Source of the DNA: Altererythrobacter sp. B11
GTDB taxonomy: Bacteria > Pseudomonadota > Alphaproteobacteria > Sphingomonadales > Sphingomonadaceae
Assembly (NCBI RefSeq): GCF_003569745.1
Contig: NZ_AP018498.1
Coordinates: forward strand, 2,891,001 to 2,955,000
Length of the DNA: 64,000 nucleotides
Direction: 5' to 3'
Position 1 is the stretch's first letter. The number at the start of each line of letters is the position of its first letter. Positions 25,350 to 32,761 of the stretch are shown here, one piece after another. The notes under the pieces were generated by a model. It ran no database searches. It saw nothing but the letters and a program-made list of their open reading frames with translations, and had not been told where the DNA came from. Position numbers and translations under genes: made by a program.

Positions 25350-27298
25350 GCCGCATTCTCCATCGCCACGCGACGCTCGGCGCCCTTGCGCAGCGCCGTA
25401 CGGCGCTTCACATCGCCCGCCACGCGGCCCACCAGCGCGAGCAGGCCGCCGAGCGCGATCAGCAGACCGCCATACCAGATGTAGGTGACGAACGGCTTCC
25501 ACCACAGCCGCAGCTGCCAGCGATCGCCCTCGGCCTCCCCGCCCAGCACGGCGTAAAGCTGTCCGTTCCACCGCGTGAGCAAGGCGCTTTCGCTGGTCTG
25601 CTGCGGCGGCGTCCAGAAGCTGCGCGCCTGCGGATCCAGTTCGGTCTCGCGGCCGCCCTGATAGCGCACGCCCAGCCGCGCCTCCAGCGCGGTCCAGTTC
25701 GGCCCCGCCACCGGCGCCACCGAAGCGAGCGTGACTGTCCAGGGGCCGACCTCCGCCGTGTCGCCCACCCGCGCCGCGACGAGCTTTTCCACCGTGAAGG
25801 CGCTATCCGCCGCCATGCCGAACAGCGCCACGGCGACACCGAAATGGGCGATCACCATGCCCCACACGGTCAGCGGCAGGCGGCGCAGCGAACGGCCCCG
25901 CAGCGGCAGGAAGCTGCCCACGGCCACGCACAGCGCCAGGGCCATGCCCAGCAGCGGCAGGATCGCGATGCCGGCAAAGACCCACACCGCCAGCGCCGCC
26001 AGCACGACAATCGCCGCGAGCAGGATCACCGGCCATTTAACGCGCGCGAAGCTGTCCCGCCGCCAGCGCAGCAGCGGCCCGACGGCCAGCACCAGCAGCA
26101 TCGGCAGGAAGAAGATGGCGCCCACCGGGTTGAAATAGGGCGGCCCCACCGAAACCTTTGCGCCGAAGGCTTCGGCCAGCAGCGGGTAGAGCGTGCCGAG
26201 CAACACGATGCCGAGGATCGCGGAGAGCATGACATTGTTCACCACCAGCGCCCCTTCGCGGCTCAGCACGGCGAAGCGTTCACCCTCCGCCACCGTATTG
26301 GCGCGCAGGGCGAACAGCACCATCGCCCCGCCGATATAGATTGCCAGCAGGGCGAGGATGAAGGTGCCCCGCTCCGGGTCCACCGCAAAGGCATGCACGC
26401 TGGTGAGGATGCCCGACCGGACGAGGAAGGTGCCGATCATGCTCATCGAGAAGGCGACCACGCCGAGCATGATCGTCCAGGCGCGCAGCGCATCGCGCGC
26501 GGCCAGCACGCTCGCCGAATGGAGCAGCGCCGTGGCGGCGAGCCACGGCATCAGCGAGGCATTCTCCACCGGATCCCAGAACCACCAGCCGCCCCAGCCC
26601 AGCTCGTAATAAGCCCAATAGCTGCCGGCGGTGATGCCCAGCGTCAGGAAGATCCACGCGCCCAGCACCCAGGGGCGCATCACGCGGGCGAAATCCGGCG
26701 TCACCTGCCGCGTCAGCAGCGCGCCCACGGCAAAGCTGAACGCGACCGACAGGCCGACATAGCCAAGATAAAGCGTGGGCGGATGGAAAGCGAGGCCCAT
26801 GTCCTGCAGCAGCGGATTGAGGCCCTGCCCTTCCGGCGCCGGCGGACTCAGCCGCTCGAACGGATTGGAGGACAGCAGCAGGAAGGCATAGAAGCCCAGC
26901 CCCACGAAGGCCTGCGCCGCCAGTGTCGCCAGCATCGTCCGCTCCGGCAGGCGCCGCTCGATCAGCGCGATGAGCCCGCCGGCGAGCGACATCACCGTGA
27001 CCCACAGCAGCATGGAGCCTTCATGGTTGCCCCAGGCGCCCGCGAGCTTGAAGATGAACGGCTTTTCGGAGTGCGAGTTCTCCGCGACCAGCGCGACCGA
27101 AAGATCGGTGCGCACGAACACCAGCAGCAGGCACAGGAAGGCGAGCCCGCAGAGCAGCGCCTGCAGCACGGCCGCGGGGCGCACCAGTTCGGCCAGCGCC
27201 GCCCCGCTGTCCCGCTGCGCGAGGAAGCCGGCGAGCAGCTGCAGCGCGGCCAGCGCGGCGGCGAGCCACAGCGAAGCGAGGCCGATCTCCGCGATCAC
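25346..27298 (-). CDS. ccmF: Haem lyase CcmF
   Basis: A 650-residue polytopic membrane protein, the core of the system I cytochrome c haem ligase. The tryptophan-rich periplasmic motif is in WGGWWFWDPVENASLMPW, with the conserved histidines around WGNHEGSMLLW and MGLAFHPPTLYLGYVG. About 15 membrane segments are predicted by eye. It overlaps ccmE by four bases at its start and ccmG by four at its end. Confidence 0.97.
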   Translation of the reverse strand: MIAEIGLASLWLAAALAALQLLAGFLAQRDSGAALAELVRPAAVLQALLCGLAFLCLLLVFVRTDLSVALVAENSHSEKPFIFKLAGAWGNHEGSMLLWVTVMSLAGGLIALIERRLPERTMLATLAAQAFVGLGFYAFLLLSSNPFERLSPPAPEGQGLNPLLQDMGLAFHPPTLYLGYVGLSVAFSFAVGALLTRQVTPDFARVMRPWVLGAWIFLTLGITAGSYWAYYELGWGGWWFWDPVENASLMPWLAATALLHSASVLAARDALRAWTIMLGVVAFSMSMIGTFLVRSGILTSVHAFAVDPERGTFILALLAIYIGGAMVLFALRANTVAEGERFAVLSREGALVVNNVMLSAILGIVLLGTLYPLLAEAFGAKVSVGPPYFNPVGAIFFLPMLLVLAVGPLLRWRRDSFARVKWPVILLAAIVVLAALAVWVFAGIAILPLLGMALALCVAVGSFLPLRGRSLRRLPLTVWGMVIAHFGVAVALFGMAADSAFTVEKLVAARVGDTAEVGPWTVTLASVAPVAGPNWTALEARLGVRYQGGRETELDPQARSFWTPPQQTSESALLTRWNGQLYAVLGGEAEGDRWQLRLWWKPFVTYIWYGGLLIALGGLLALVGRVAGDVKRRTALRKGAERRVAMENAA

Positions 27299-27756
27299 TG
27301 GGTGGTTTCCGCCACAGTGGCGCGCGCCTGATCCTTGGTCATGTCCTCGAGCTCGCGCGGCATGTAGTTCTCGTCATGCTTGGCGAGCAGATTGTCCGCC
27401 ACGAAGGTGCCATCGGGGCGCAGCGATCCTTCGGCCACCACGCCCGAACCTTCCACGAACAGGTCGGGCACGATGCCGGAAAACACCACCGGCACCTGCG
27501 CCTTGCCATCGCCCACCAGGAAATGGATCGTCACCCCATCGGGCGCGGTCTGGAGCGAGCCCTGCTGCACCATGCCGCCCAGCCGCACGGCGCGGCCCGC
27601 TTCGGGCGGATTCGCGCGCATGTCGCTGGGCACGTAGAAATAGCTCGCCTGGTTGCGCAGCGCCCAGGCGGCCAGCAGCGCGGCGCCGATCAGCGCCACC
27701 AGCGCCACGATCAGCAGCACCAGCCGCTGGTGCTTCGGTTTCAACGCGCCGGCCAT
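27295..27756 (-). CDS. ccmE: Haem chaperone CcmE
   Basis: A 153-residue periplasmic haem chaperone with one N-terminal membrane segment (about residues 10-32) and an OB-fold. The covalent haem-binding histidine is in LLAKHDENYMPRE. It receives haem from CcmC and delivers it to CcmF. Twenty-two bases separate it from ccmD. Confidence 0.96.
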   Translation of the reverse strand: MAGALKPKHQRLVLLIVALVALIGAALLAAWALRNQASYFYVPSDMRANPPEAGRAVRLGGMVQQGSLQTAPDGVTIHFLVGDGKAQVPVVFSGIVPDLFVEGSGVVAEGSLRPDGTFVADNLLAKHDENYMPRELEDMTKDQARATVAETTQ

Positions 27757-27778
27757 GCAAACCCCCTGACAGAGCAGA

Positions 27779-27919
27779 TCATTTCCTGCGCGCCTCTTCC
27801 CGCCGCCGCTCCGCCCTGCGCATCGCGAGCCAGCTCCAGCCGAGCAGCACCAGCGTGGCGAGGATCGTCACCGCATAGGCCGCCAGCACGAAATTCCATT
27901 GATCCAGCCCCTCGCGCAT
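27779..27919 (-). CDS. ccmD: Haem exporter protein CcmD
   Basis: A 46-residue protein with one membrane segment (FVLAAYAVTILATLVLLGWSW) and a basic tail (RRAERRREEARRK), the hallmark of CcmD. It releases haem-loaded CcmE from CcmC. The ATG at 27919 overlaps the ccmC stop by one base (TGATG). A longer frame upstream lies inside ccmC and is not real. Confidence 0.9.
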   Translation of the reverse strand: MREGLDQWNFVLAAYAVTILATLVLLGWSWLAMRRAERRREEARRK

Positions 27920-28641
27920 CAGGCTGCCCCCAGCGCCTTGCGGCGGAGCCGCGCCTCTGCCTGCGTATCGGCCAGCAATGCGCGCATCCGCATCAGCACC
28001 ACGGCGCCGAACAGCAGCGAGAAGCCGAGCGTGGCCACCAGCAGGCCCCACAGGAAGGGCGCGGCCATGGCCGAACCGCCGGTGGTGATGCTGGGCGGCT
28101 GGTGCAGGCTGTTCCACCACAGCACGGAGTAATGGATGATCGGGATATTCACCGCGCCCACCAGGCCGAAGATCGCCGTGATGCGGCTCGATCCGCCTTC
28201 ACGGCTCACCGCCCCGGCAAGCGCGATATAGCCGAGATAAAGAAACAGCAGGACGAGGAAGGAGGTGAGCCGCCCGTCCCACACCCACCATGTGCCCCAG
28301 GTGGGACGCGCCCAGATGGATCCGGTGGCGAGGCCCAGCCCCGTGAACACCGCGCCCGGCACTGCCGCACCGCGCGCCGCCAGCGCCGCCAGCGGGTGGC
28401 GCCAGACCAGTTCGACCAGGCTGCCGACCGCGATGGCCGACCAGCCGGCCATGCCGAGCCATGCGCTGGGGATATGGACATAGAGAATGCGCACCGTCTC
28501 CCCCTGCAGCCGTTCGGCCGGGGCGAAGAACAGGCCATAGACCAGCGCCGCCGTTGTCAGGACGAGACCCGACACGAGCAGAGCCGGCGTAAGCCAGCGG
28601 GCGATCCTCAGGAATCGGGCAGGATTGGCGAAACCGTGCAT
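27919..28641 (-). CDS. ccmC: Haem exporter/transfer protein CcmC
   Basis: A 240-residue, six-segment membrane protein. The tryptophan-rich WWD motif is WARPTWGTWWVWDGRL, flanked by the haem-ligand histidines in YVHIPSAW and IHYSVLWWNSLHQ. It loads haem onto CcmE. It heads the leftward ccmCDEFGHI operon; ccmA and ccmB are absent from the window. The ATG at 28641 is preferred to a TTG one codon earlier. Confidence 0.95.
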   Translation of the reverse strand: MHGFANPARFLRIARWLTPALLVSGLVLTTAALVYGLFFAPAERLQGETVRILYVHIPSAWLGMAGWSAIAVGSLVELVWRHPLAALAARGAAVPGAVFTGLGLATGSIWARPTWGTWWVWDGRLTSFLVLLFLYLGYIALAGAVSREGGSSRITAIFGLVGAVNIPIIHYSVLWWNSLHQPPSITTGGSAMAAPFLWGLLVATLGFSLLFGAVVLMRMRALLADTQAEARLRRKALGAA

Positions 28642-28738
28642 CAATCTCGGGCGTGTCGCTAGAACGCGCCGCTTTGACAGGTGCTGAACCGCCCGGCAAG
28701 GGCGGAGTCAACGAACTGCCCGGCTACGCGCCAACCGG

Positions 28739-29803
28739 TCAGCCGCGGCCGATCAGCCTCTGGGCCATCCGGTCGGCCACGACATCCGGCCGCTCGCCGG
28801 TTTCATCGCATTCGCGCCAGATGGCGGAGAGCCGCTCGGGGATCATCCCGATCCGCTCGCGCAGGTCGTCCATCGTATAGGGCTTGCCCTCACGGCGGCC
28901 GAGATATTCAAGGCCCACGTCGATGATGCCGGCGGCATTGATGACATAGTCCGGCGCATAAAGGATGCCGCGCTCCGCCAGCATTCGGCCATGTTCGGGC
29001 CGCGCCAGTTGGTTGTTGGCGCCGCCCGCCACGATCGCGCAATCCAGCTGCGGGATGCTGCTGTCGTTGAGGATGGCGCCCAGCGCATTGGGGCTGAACA
29101 CGTCGCAGGCCACTGTCGCCACGGTTTCAGCCGCCACGGCTTCGCCGCCGATCTGGCCCGCCAGCGTCTTTGCCCGCGCGGCATCGACATCGGCCACCGT
29201 CATCCGCGCACCTTCCGCCGCCGCCAGCCGGGCGACTCCGCCGCCCACGCTGCCGCATCCCTGCAGCGCGATGCGCACGCCTTCGAGGCTGTCCTGCCCC
29301 AATTTGTGGCGCACCGCCGCCTTGATGCCCAGGAAAACGCCCATGGCGGTGAAAGGGCCGGGATCGCCGCCCACGGCACCCTCTTCCACAGGCAGGCCGC
29401 AGACATGCTGCGTCTCTGCGGAAATGGCGACCATGTCGGCCACGCTGGCGCCCACATCCTCGGCCGTCACATAACGGCCGCCAAGATCGTTCACCGCCCG
29501 GCCGAAAGCCGCCAGCATCTCCGGCGTCTTGGTGCGGTTCTCGTCCAGCAGCACCACCGCCTTGCCGCCGCCCATGGGGAGGCCGGCCATGGCATTCTTG
29601 TAGCTCATCCCGCGGCTCAGCCGCAGGGCGTCTCGCATGGCCAGCGCCGGATCGGGATAGTGCCAGAAGCGCGTGCCGCCCGCGCCGGGGCCGAGATGGG
29701 TGGAATGCACGGCGATGATCGCGGTGAGGCCGGAGGCGCGATCATGCACCACCTCCACCTGCTCGTGCTCGTCCCAATCCGCTTCGGTCCAGAAAGCCGC
29801 CAT
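28739..29803 (-). CDS. Glu/Leu/Phe/Val dehydrogenase family protein (leucine-dehydrogenase-like)
   Basis: A 354-residue NAD(P)-dependent amino acid dehydrogenase. The N-terminal catalytic domain has the substrate lysines in MSYKNAMAGLPMGGGKAVVL and the ED of RYVTAEDVGASV. The Rossmann domain starts at VRIALQGCGSVGGGVA (about residue 185). Length and motifs fit leucine, valine or phenylalanine dehydrogenase rather than the longer glutamate dehydrogenase; the exact amino acid cannot be fixed. It would oxidatively deaminate branched-chain or aromatic amino acids. It is a single gene between ccmC and tRNA-His. Confidence 0.9.
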   Translation of the reverse strand: MAAFWTEADWDEHEQVEVVHDRASGLTAIIAVHSTHLGPGAGGTRFWHYPDPALAMRDALRLSRGMSYKNAMAGLPMGGGKAVVLLDENRTKTPEMLAAFGRAVNDLGGRYVTAEDVGASVADMVAISAETQHVCGLPVEEGAVGGDPGPFTAMGVFLGIKAAVRHKLGQDSLEGVRIALQGCGSVGGGVARLAAAEGARMTVADVDAARAKTLAGQIGGEAVAAETVATVACDVFSPNALGAILNDSSIPQLDCAIVAGGANNQLARPEHGRMLAERGILYAPDYVINAAGIIDVGLEYLGRREGKPYTMDDLRERIGMIPERLSAIWRECDETGERPDVVADRMAQRLIGRG

Positions 29804-29849
29804 GCCATGCTCCTAAGGCGTGTCACTGAAGCGGCGCTGGGTGGAAAGG

Positions 29850-29927
29850 TGGGGCGATTGACGGGGTTTGAACCCGCGACCTCCGGTACCACAAACCGGC
29901 GCTCTAACCAACTGAGCTACAATCGCC
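29850..29927 (-). tRNA. tRNA-His (GTG)
   Basis: A 78-nt tRNA with encoded CCA (29850-29852). The anticodon stem CCGGT/ACCGG encloses TTGTGGT, giving anticodon GTG. The acceptor stem has eight base pairs (GGCGATTG with CAATCGCC), because the extra G at position -1 pairs with C73, the identity element for histidyl-tRNA synthetase. T-arm GGTTCAAACC is normal. Confidence 0.96.
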
Positions 29928-30125
29928 ATCAGCCTAGGCCGCTTGGAGAAGCGGCTGTTAGGGCCCTGCGCCGGCCGGTCAAGCGTCGATCGGCGCGGGG
30001 GCGAGCCTGTTGCACAGCATCGCGCCGAAGCAAAGTGAAAACTGCGCCGCGCTTGCGGACGCGCAATAAAATTACGCGGGCACCGCAGACTTGCAGCGGC
30101 AATGGCGACGGCTATCAGGCGAGTC

Positions 30126-30758
30126 ATGACGAATCCCGGCGACACTTCCGCCCCGCACCTCACCGCGCGGCCCGGCCTGCGCCGCATTCCCACGCCGCGG
30201 CTGGAGCTGTTCGATTCTCCCCATTTCCTGCCGCCTGCGCTCTGCGCCGATCTGATCGCGCTGATCGAGCAGGACCGGCGCCCCTCCACCATCGCCGATC
30301 CCAATGGCGACAATTACTTCCGCACCAGCGAAACCTGCAATCTCGATTCGGGCGAGCCGGCGGTGCGCGAGCTGGAGGATCGCCTGTTCGCGCTCAACGG
30401 CATCGACCCCGCCTTCGGAGAGCCGGTGCAGGGGCAGCGCTACGCCGTGGGGCAGGAGTTCAAACCGCACACCGATTATTTCGAACCCAATGGGCGCGAT
30501 TACGCCAAATATTGCTCGGTCGCGGGCAATCGCACCTGGACCTTCATGGTCTATCTGAACGAGGTGGAGGCCGGTGGGGCCACGCGGTTCAAGGTGATCG
30601 GCAAGACCTTCCAGCCCGAAGCCGGCAAGCTGCTATGCTGGAACAACCGCCGGCCCGATGGCACCCCCAATCCGGCCACGCTTCACCACGGCATGAAGGT
30701 GCGGAAGGGAGCCAAATATGTCATCACCAAATGGTACCGCGAGAAGCCCTGGGGCTGA
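30126..30758 (+). CDS. 2OG-Fe(II) oxygenase, prolyl 4-hydroxylase type
   Basis: About 210 residues with the P4Hc fold. Iron ligands are the HxD pair in FKPHTDYFEP and the distal His in LHHGMKV; the 2-oxoglutarate lysine follows in KGAKYVITKWYRE. Tyr in GQRYAVGQEF is also family-typical. It would hydroxylate a prolyl (or other) residue in a protein substrate using O2 and 2-oxoglutarate. The start is uncertain between 30102 and 30126; neither has a clear ribosome site. The GFA gene starts one base after its stop codon. Confidence 0.88.
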   Translation: MTNPGDTSAPHLTARPGLRRIPTPRLELFDSPHFLPPALCADLIALIEQDRRPSTIADPNGDNYFRTSETCNLDSGEPAVRELEDRLFALNGIDPAFGEPVQGQRYAVGQEFKPHTDYFEPNGRDYAKYCSVAGNRTWTFMVYLNEVEAGGATRFKVIGKTFQPEAGKLLCWNNRRPDGTPNPATLHHGMKVRKGAKYVITKWYREKPWG

Positions 30759-30759
30759 C

Positions 30760-31191
30760 ATGGACGAGGCGGAAACCGCCAAGCCACGCGACTGTGCATG
30801 CCATTGCGGCGGGGTTACCTTCACTGCGGCCATGCCCGACCATCCGCGCGGCGGGCGCTGCAACTGCTCGATCTGTTCGATGAAGGGCGCGGTGATGATC
30901 GGCGTGCCGCTCAATGCACTGCAGGTGACGGGCGGGGAGGATTTGCTGCGCTGCTATCAGTTCAACACCGGCGTGGCGAAGCACTGGTTCTGTTCGCGCT
31001 GCGGTATTCATTGCTTCCACCAGCGCCGTTCGGACCCCGGCCAGTATGGCGTGAACGCAGCCTGCGTGAAGGGTCTCAGCCCCTACAACGATTTTCCCGA
31101 ATTGCCGGTGAGCGACGGGATGAACCACGCCTCCGACGGGAACCCGCAGCGGCTGGCGGGATGGCTAAGGTTCGAAGAGAACGCCAGATAG
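30760..31191 (+). CDS. GFA (glutathione-dependent formaldehyde-activating) family protein
   Basis: A 143-residue zinc protein of the Mss4-like GFA fold. Zinc ligands are visible in CACHCGGV, CNCSICSMKG and CSRCGIHCF. Most GFA-family proteins have no proven activity; the name comes from a proposed role in S-hydroxymethylglutathione formation. It starts one base after the oxygenase stop, so the two are probably co-expressed. It converges with rpmE, with a hairpin between them. Confidence 0.9.
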   Translation: MDEAETAKPRDCACHCGGVTFTAAMPDHPRGGRCNCSICSMKGAVMIGVPLNALQVTGGEDLLRCYQFNTGVAKHWFCSRCGIHCFHQRRSDPGQYGVNAACVKGLSPYNDFPELPVSDGMNHASDGNPQRLAGWLRFEENAR

Positions 31192-31219
31192 CAAAAGGGC
31201 GGCCCCGCAGGACCGCCCC
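31190..31219 (-). terminator. Intrinsic terminator after rpmE
   Basis: The inverted repeat GGGCGG (31197-31202) / CCGCCC (31213-31218) is followed, reading leftward, by TTTTGCT. It lies 27 bases past the rpmE stop, between the convergent GFA and rpmE genes. Confidence 0.7.
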
Positions 31220-31245
31220 CATGGCAAGCACGCGGCTGGCGCGGC

Positions 31246-31473
31246 TTACTTCTTCTTCAGCGAAAGACCGCCGAAACGCTTGTTGAACTGCGCCACGCGG
31301 CCGCCATCCTGCAGACGCTGCGTGCCGCCCGTCCAGGCCGGGTGGCTCGTCGGGTCGATTTCCAGCGACATCGTGTCACCTTCGCTGCCCCAAGTGGAGC
31401 GCGTCTGGAACTCGGTGCCGTCGGTCATCTTGACGGTGATCATGTGGTAATCGGGATGCGTATCGGCCTTCAT
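31246..31473 (-). CDS. rpmE: Large ribosomal subunit protein bL31
   Basis: A 75-residue basic ribosomal protein beginning [19 protein letters not shown] and ending [12 protein letters not shown], the alphaproteobacterial long form of bL31. It contains no cysteine, so it is the zinc-independent type. The ATG at 31473 fits the family; the frame upstream to 31563 has no support. It sits alone downstream of the fabZ end of the bamA cluster and carries its own terminator. Confidence 0.95.
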   Translation of the reverse strand: MKADTHPDYHMITVKMTDGTEFQTRSTWGSEGDTMSLEIDPTSHPAWTGGTQRLQDGGRVAQFNKRFGGLSLKKK

Positions 31474-31602
31474 GGCGTGGTCCTTCGTGCGTAAAGCCGG
31501 TTCCGACCGGCCGGGCAATATCGGGGAAGCGGCGCCCTTACGGCCGCCGCGCCCGTTTTGCAAGCCCCGCCCCGCCGGTTGCCCGGCGGAACGGCAGGCA
31601 GA

Positions 31603-32061
31603 TCAATCGGCGGGGGCGTCCGCGATCATGGCGGTGAAGTTCACCTCGCAGGTGACCTTGCCCTCCACGCTTGCCTTGCCCCAGAACTTGCAGACCCGCG
31701 CGCGCTTCTGCACGAAGCCCGCCTGCAGGTCGAGCAGGCAGCCGGGCTCCACCGGGCTGCGGAACTTCGCCTCCTCGATGGCCATGAAATACACGAGCTT
31801 GCCGCTGCCGGCGAGTTCGAGCGTTTCCACCGCCAATATACCCGCGGCCTGCGCCAGCGCTTCGATCTGGAGCACGCCGGGCATGATCGGGCGGCCGGGG
31901 AAATGGCCCTGGAAGAAGGCTTCGTTGAAGCTCACCGCCTTCACCGCATGAATCTCCTCATCGACCTTGAGGGCTTTCACCCGGTCGACGAGCAGCATGG
32001 GGTAGCGGTGCGGCAGCGCCTTCAGCACCTTGGCGATATCGTATTCTGCCGCCTCGCTCAT
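31603..32061 (-). CDS. fabZ: 3-hydroxyacyl-ACP dehydratase FabZ
   Basis: A 152-residue hotdog-fold dehydratase of fatty acid synthesis. The catalytic His and Glu are in [20 protein letters not shown]. The start at 32061 ([21 protein letters not shown]) has GGGAG at good spacing; the upstream extension lies in skp. It is the last gene of the rseP-bamA-skp-fabZ group, 19 bases after skp. Confidence 0.96.
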   Translation of the reverse strand: MSEAAEYDIAKVLKALPHRYPMLLVDRVKALKVDEEIHAVKAVSFNEAFFQGHFPGRPIMPGVLQIEALAQAAGILAVETLELAGSGKLVYFMAIEEAKFRSPVEPGCLLDLQAGFVQKRARVCKFWGKASVEGKVTCEVNFTAMIADAPAD

Positions 32062-32080
32062 TCCATCGCTCCCGCTGCGA

Positions 32081-32761
32081 TCAGCGGCCGGCGGCCGCCG
32101 GCGCGGCCTGCTGCTGCGGCTGGGCCGCCTGCTGCTGCGCCGCCTGCTGCGCCTGCTGCTCACGCACTTCGCGCGGCACCCAGCCTTCCGGCGGCACCAG
32201 CTGCGCGGTGGGGAGCAGCTTGTTCAGCTCGTCCAGCACCGGCTGGTTGATGTTATAGGCGTTGTCCGCATAGACGATGTTGTCCGGCGTCAGGATCAGC
32301 GTGATCTTCTTCGCCGCAGCGACATTCTTCAGCGCAACCTGCAGCTTCTCGTCGATCTGTTCCTCGACATAGGCCTGGCTGTAGGCGACCGGCTGCAGGA
32401 TCTGCTGCAGTTCGCGATTGCCCGCTTCCTGGATCTGCTGGATCTGCTGAGCCTGCTGCTGCAGCGCGGCCTGGTTGGCGCCGGCCGCCTGGCTGTCGGT
32501 CTGCAGCTTCTGCGCCATCGGCTGCAGCTGCTGTTCGATCTGCGTGCGCCGCGCATTGGCCTGGTCGATCTGCGCCTTGTAGGTCACCGGGCGCTGGGTC
32601 TGCGCAGCCTTGTAGGCGGCGGAATTCACCGCCACCGCCGGAAGATTGACGACGCCCACGCCCTGCACCGCCTGTGCGGCAGCCGGCGCAACAAGCGCGG
32701 GTGCAGTGAGGGCGGCGATGGCGATTCCGGCCGCGAGAGCCGGCTTGAGGAAATGCTTCAT
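32081..32761 (-). CDS. skp: OmpH/Skp family periplasmic chaperone
   Basis: A 226-residue periplasmic protein with a signal peptide (cleavage after VAPAAAQA). The central Gln/Ala-rich helices form the coiled tentacles of Skp ([28 protein letters not shown]), but it is longer than E. coli Skp by a Gln/Ala-rich C-terminal tail beginning about residue 200. It binds unfolded outer-membrane proteins for the BAM complex. Its ATG overlaps the bamA stop by one base. Confidence 0.92.
   Translation of the reverse strand: MKHFLKPALAAGIAIAALTAPALVAPAAAQAVQGVGVVNLPAVAVNSAAYKAAQTQRPVTYKAQIDQANARRTQIEQQLQPMAQKLQTDSQAAGANQAALQQQAQQIQQIQEAGNRELQQILQPVAYSQAYVEEQIDEKLQVALKNVAAAKKITLILTPDNIVYADNAYNINQPVLDELNKLLPTAQLVPPEGWVPREVREQQAQQAAQQQAAQPQQQAAPAAAGR

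Noticed and set aside
22937-27331. Plus-strand frames of 525 and 697 codons opposite kup and the ccm operon
   Set aside because: Low-complexity His/Gln/Arg-rich translations, antisense to proteins with clear signatures.
28689-28705. CCGCCC/GGGCGG hairpin after the amino-acid dehydrogenase gene as terminator
   Set aside because: The stem is only six bp, and TTCAGC rather than a T-run follows in the transcribed direction.
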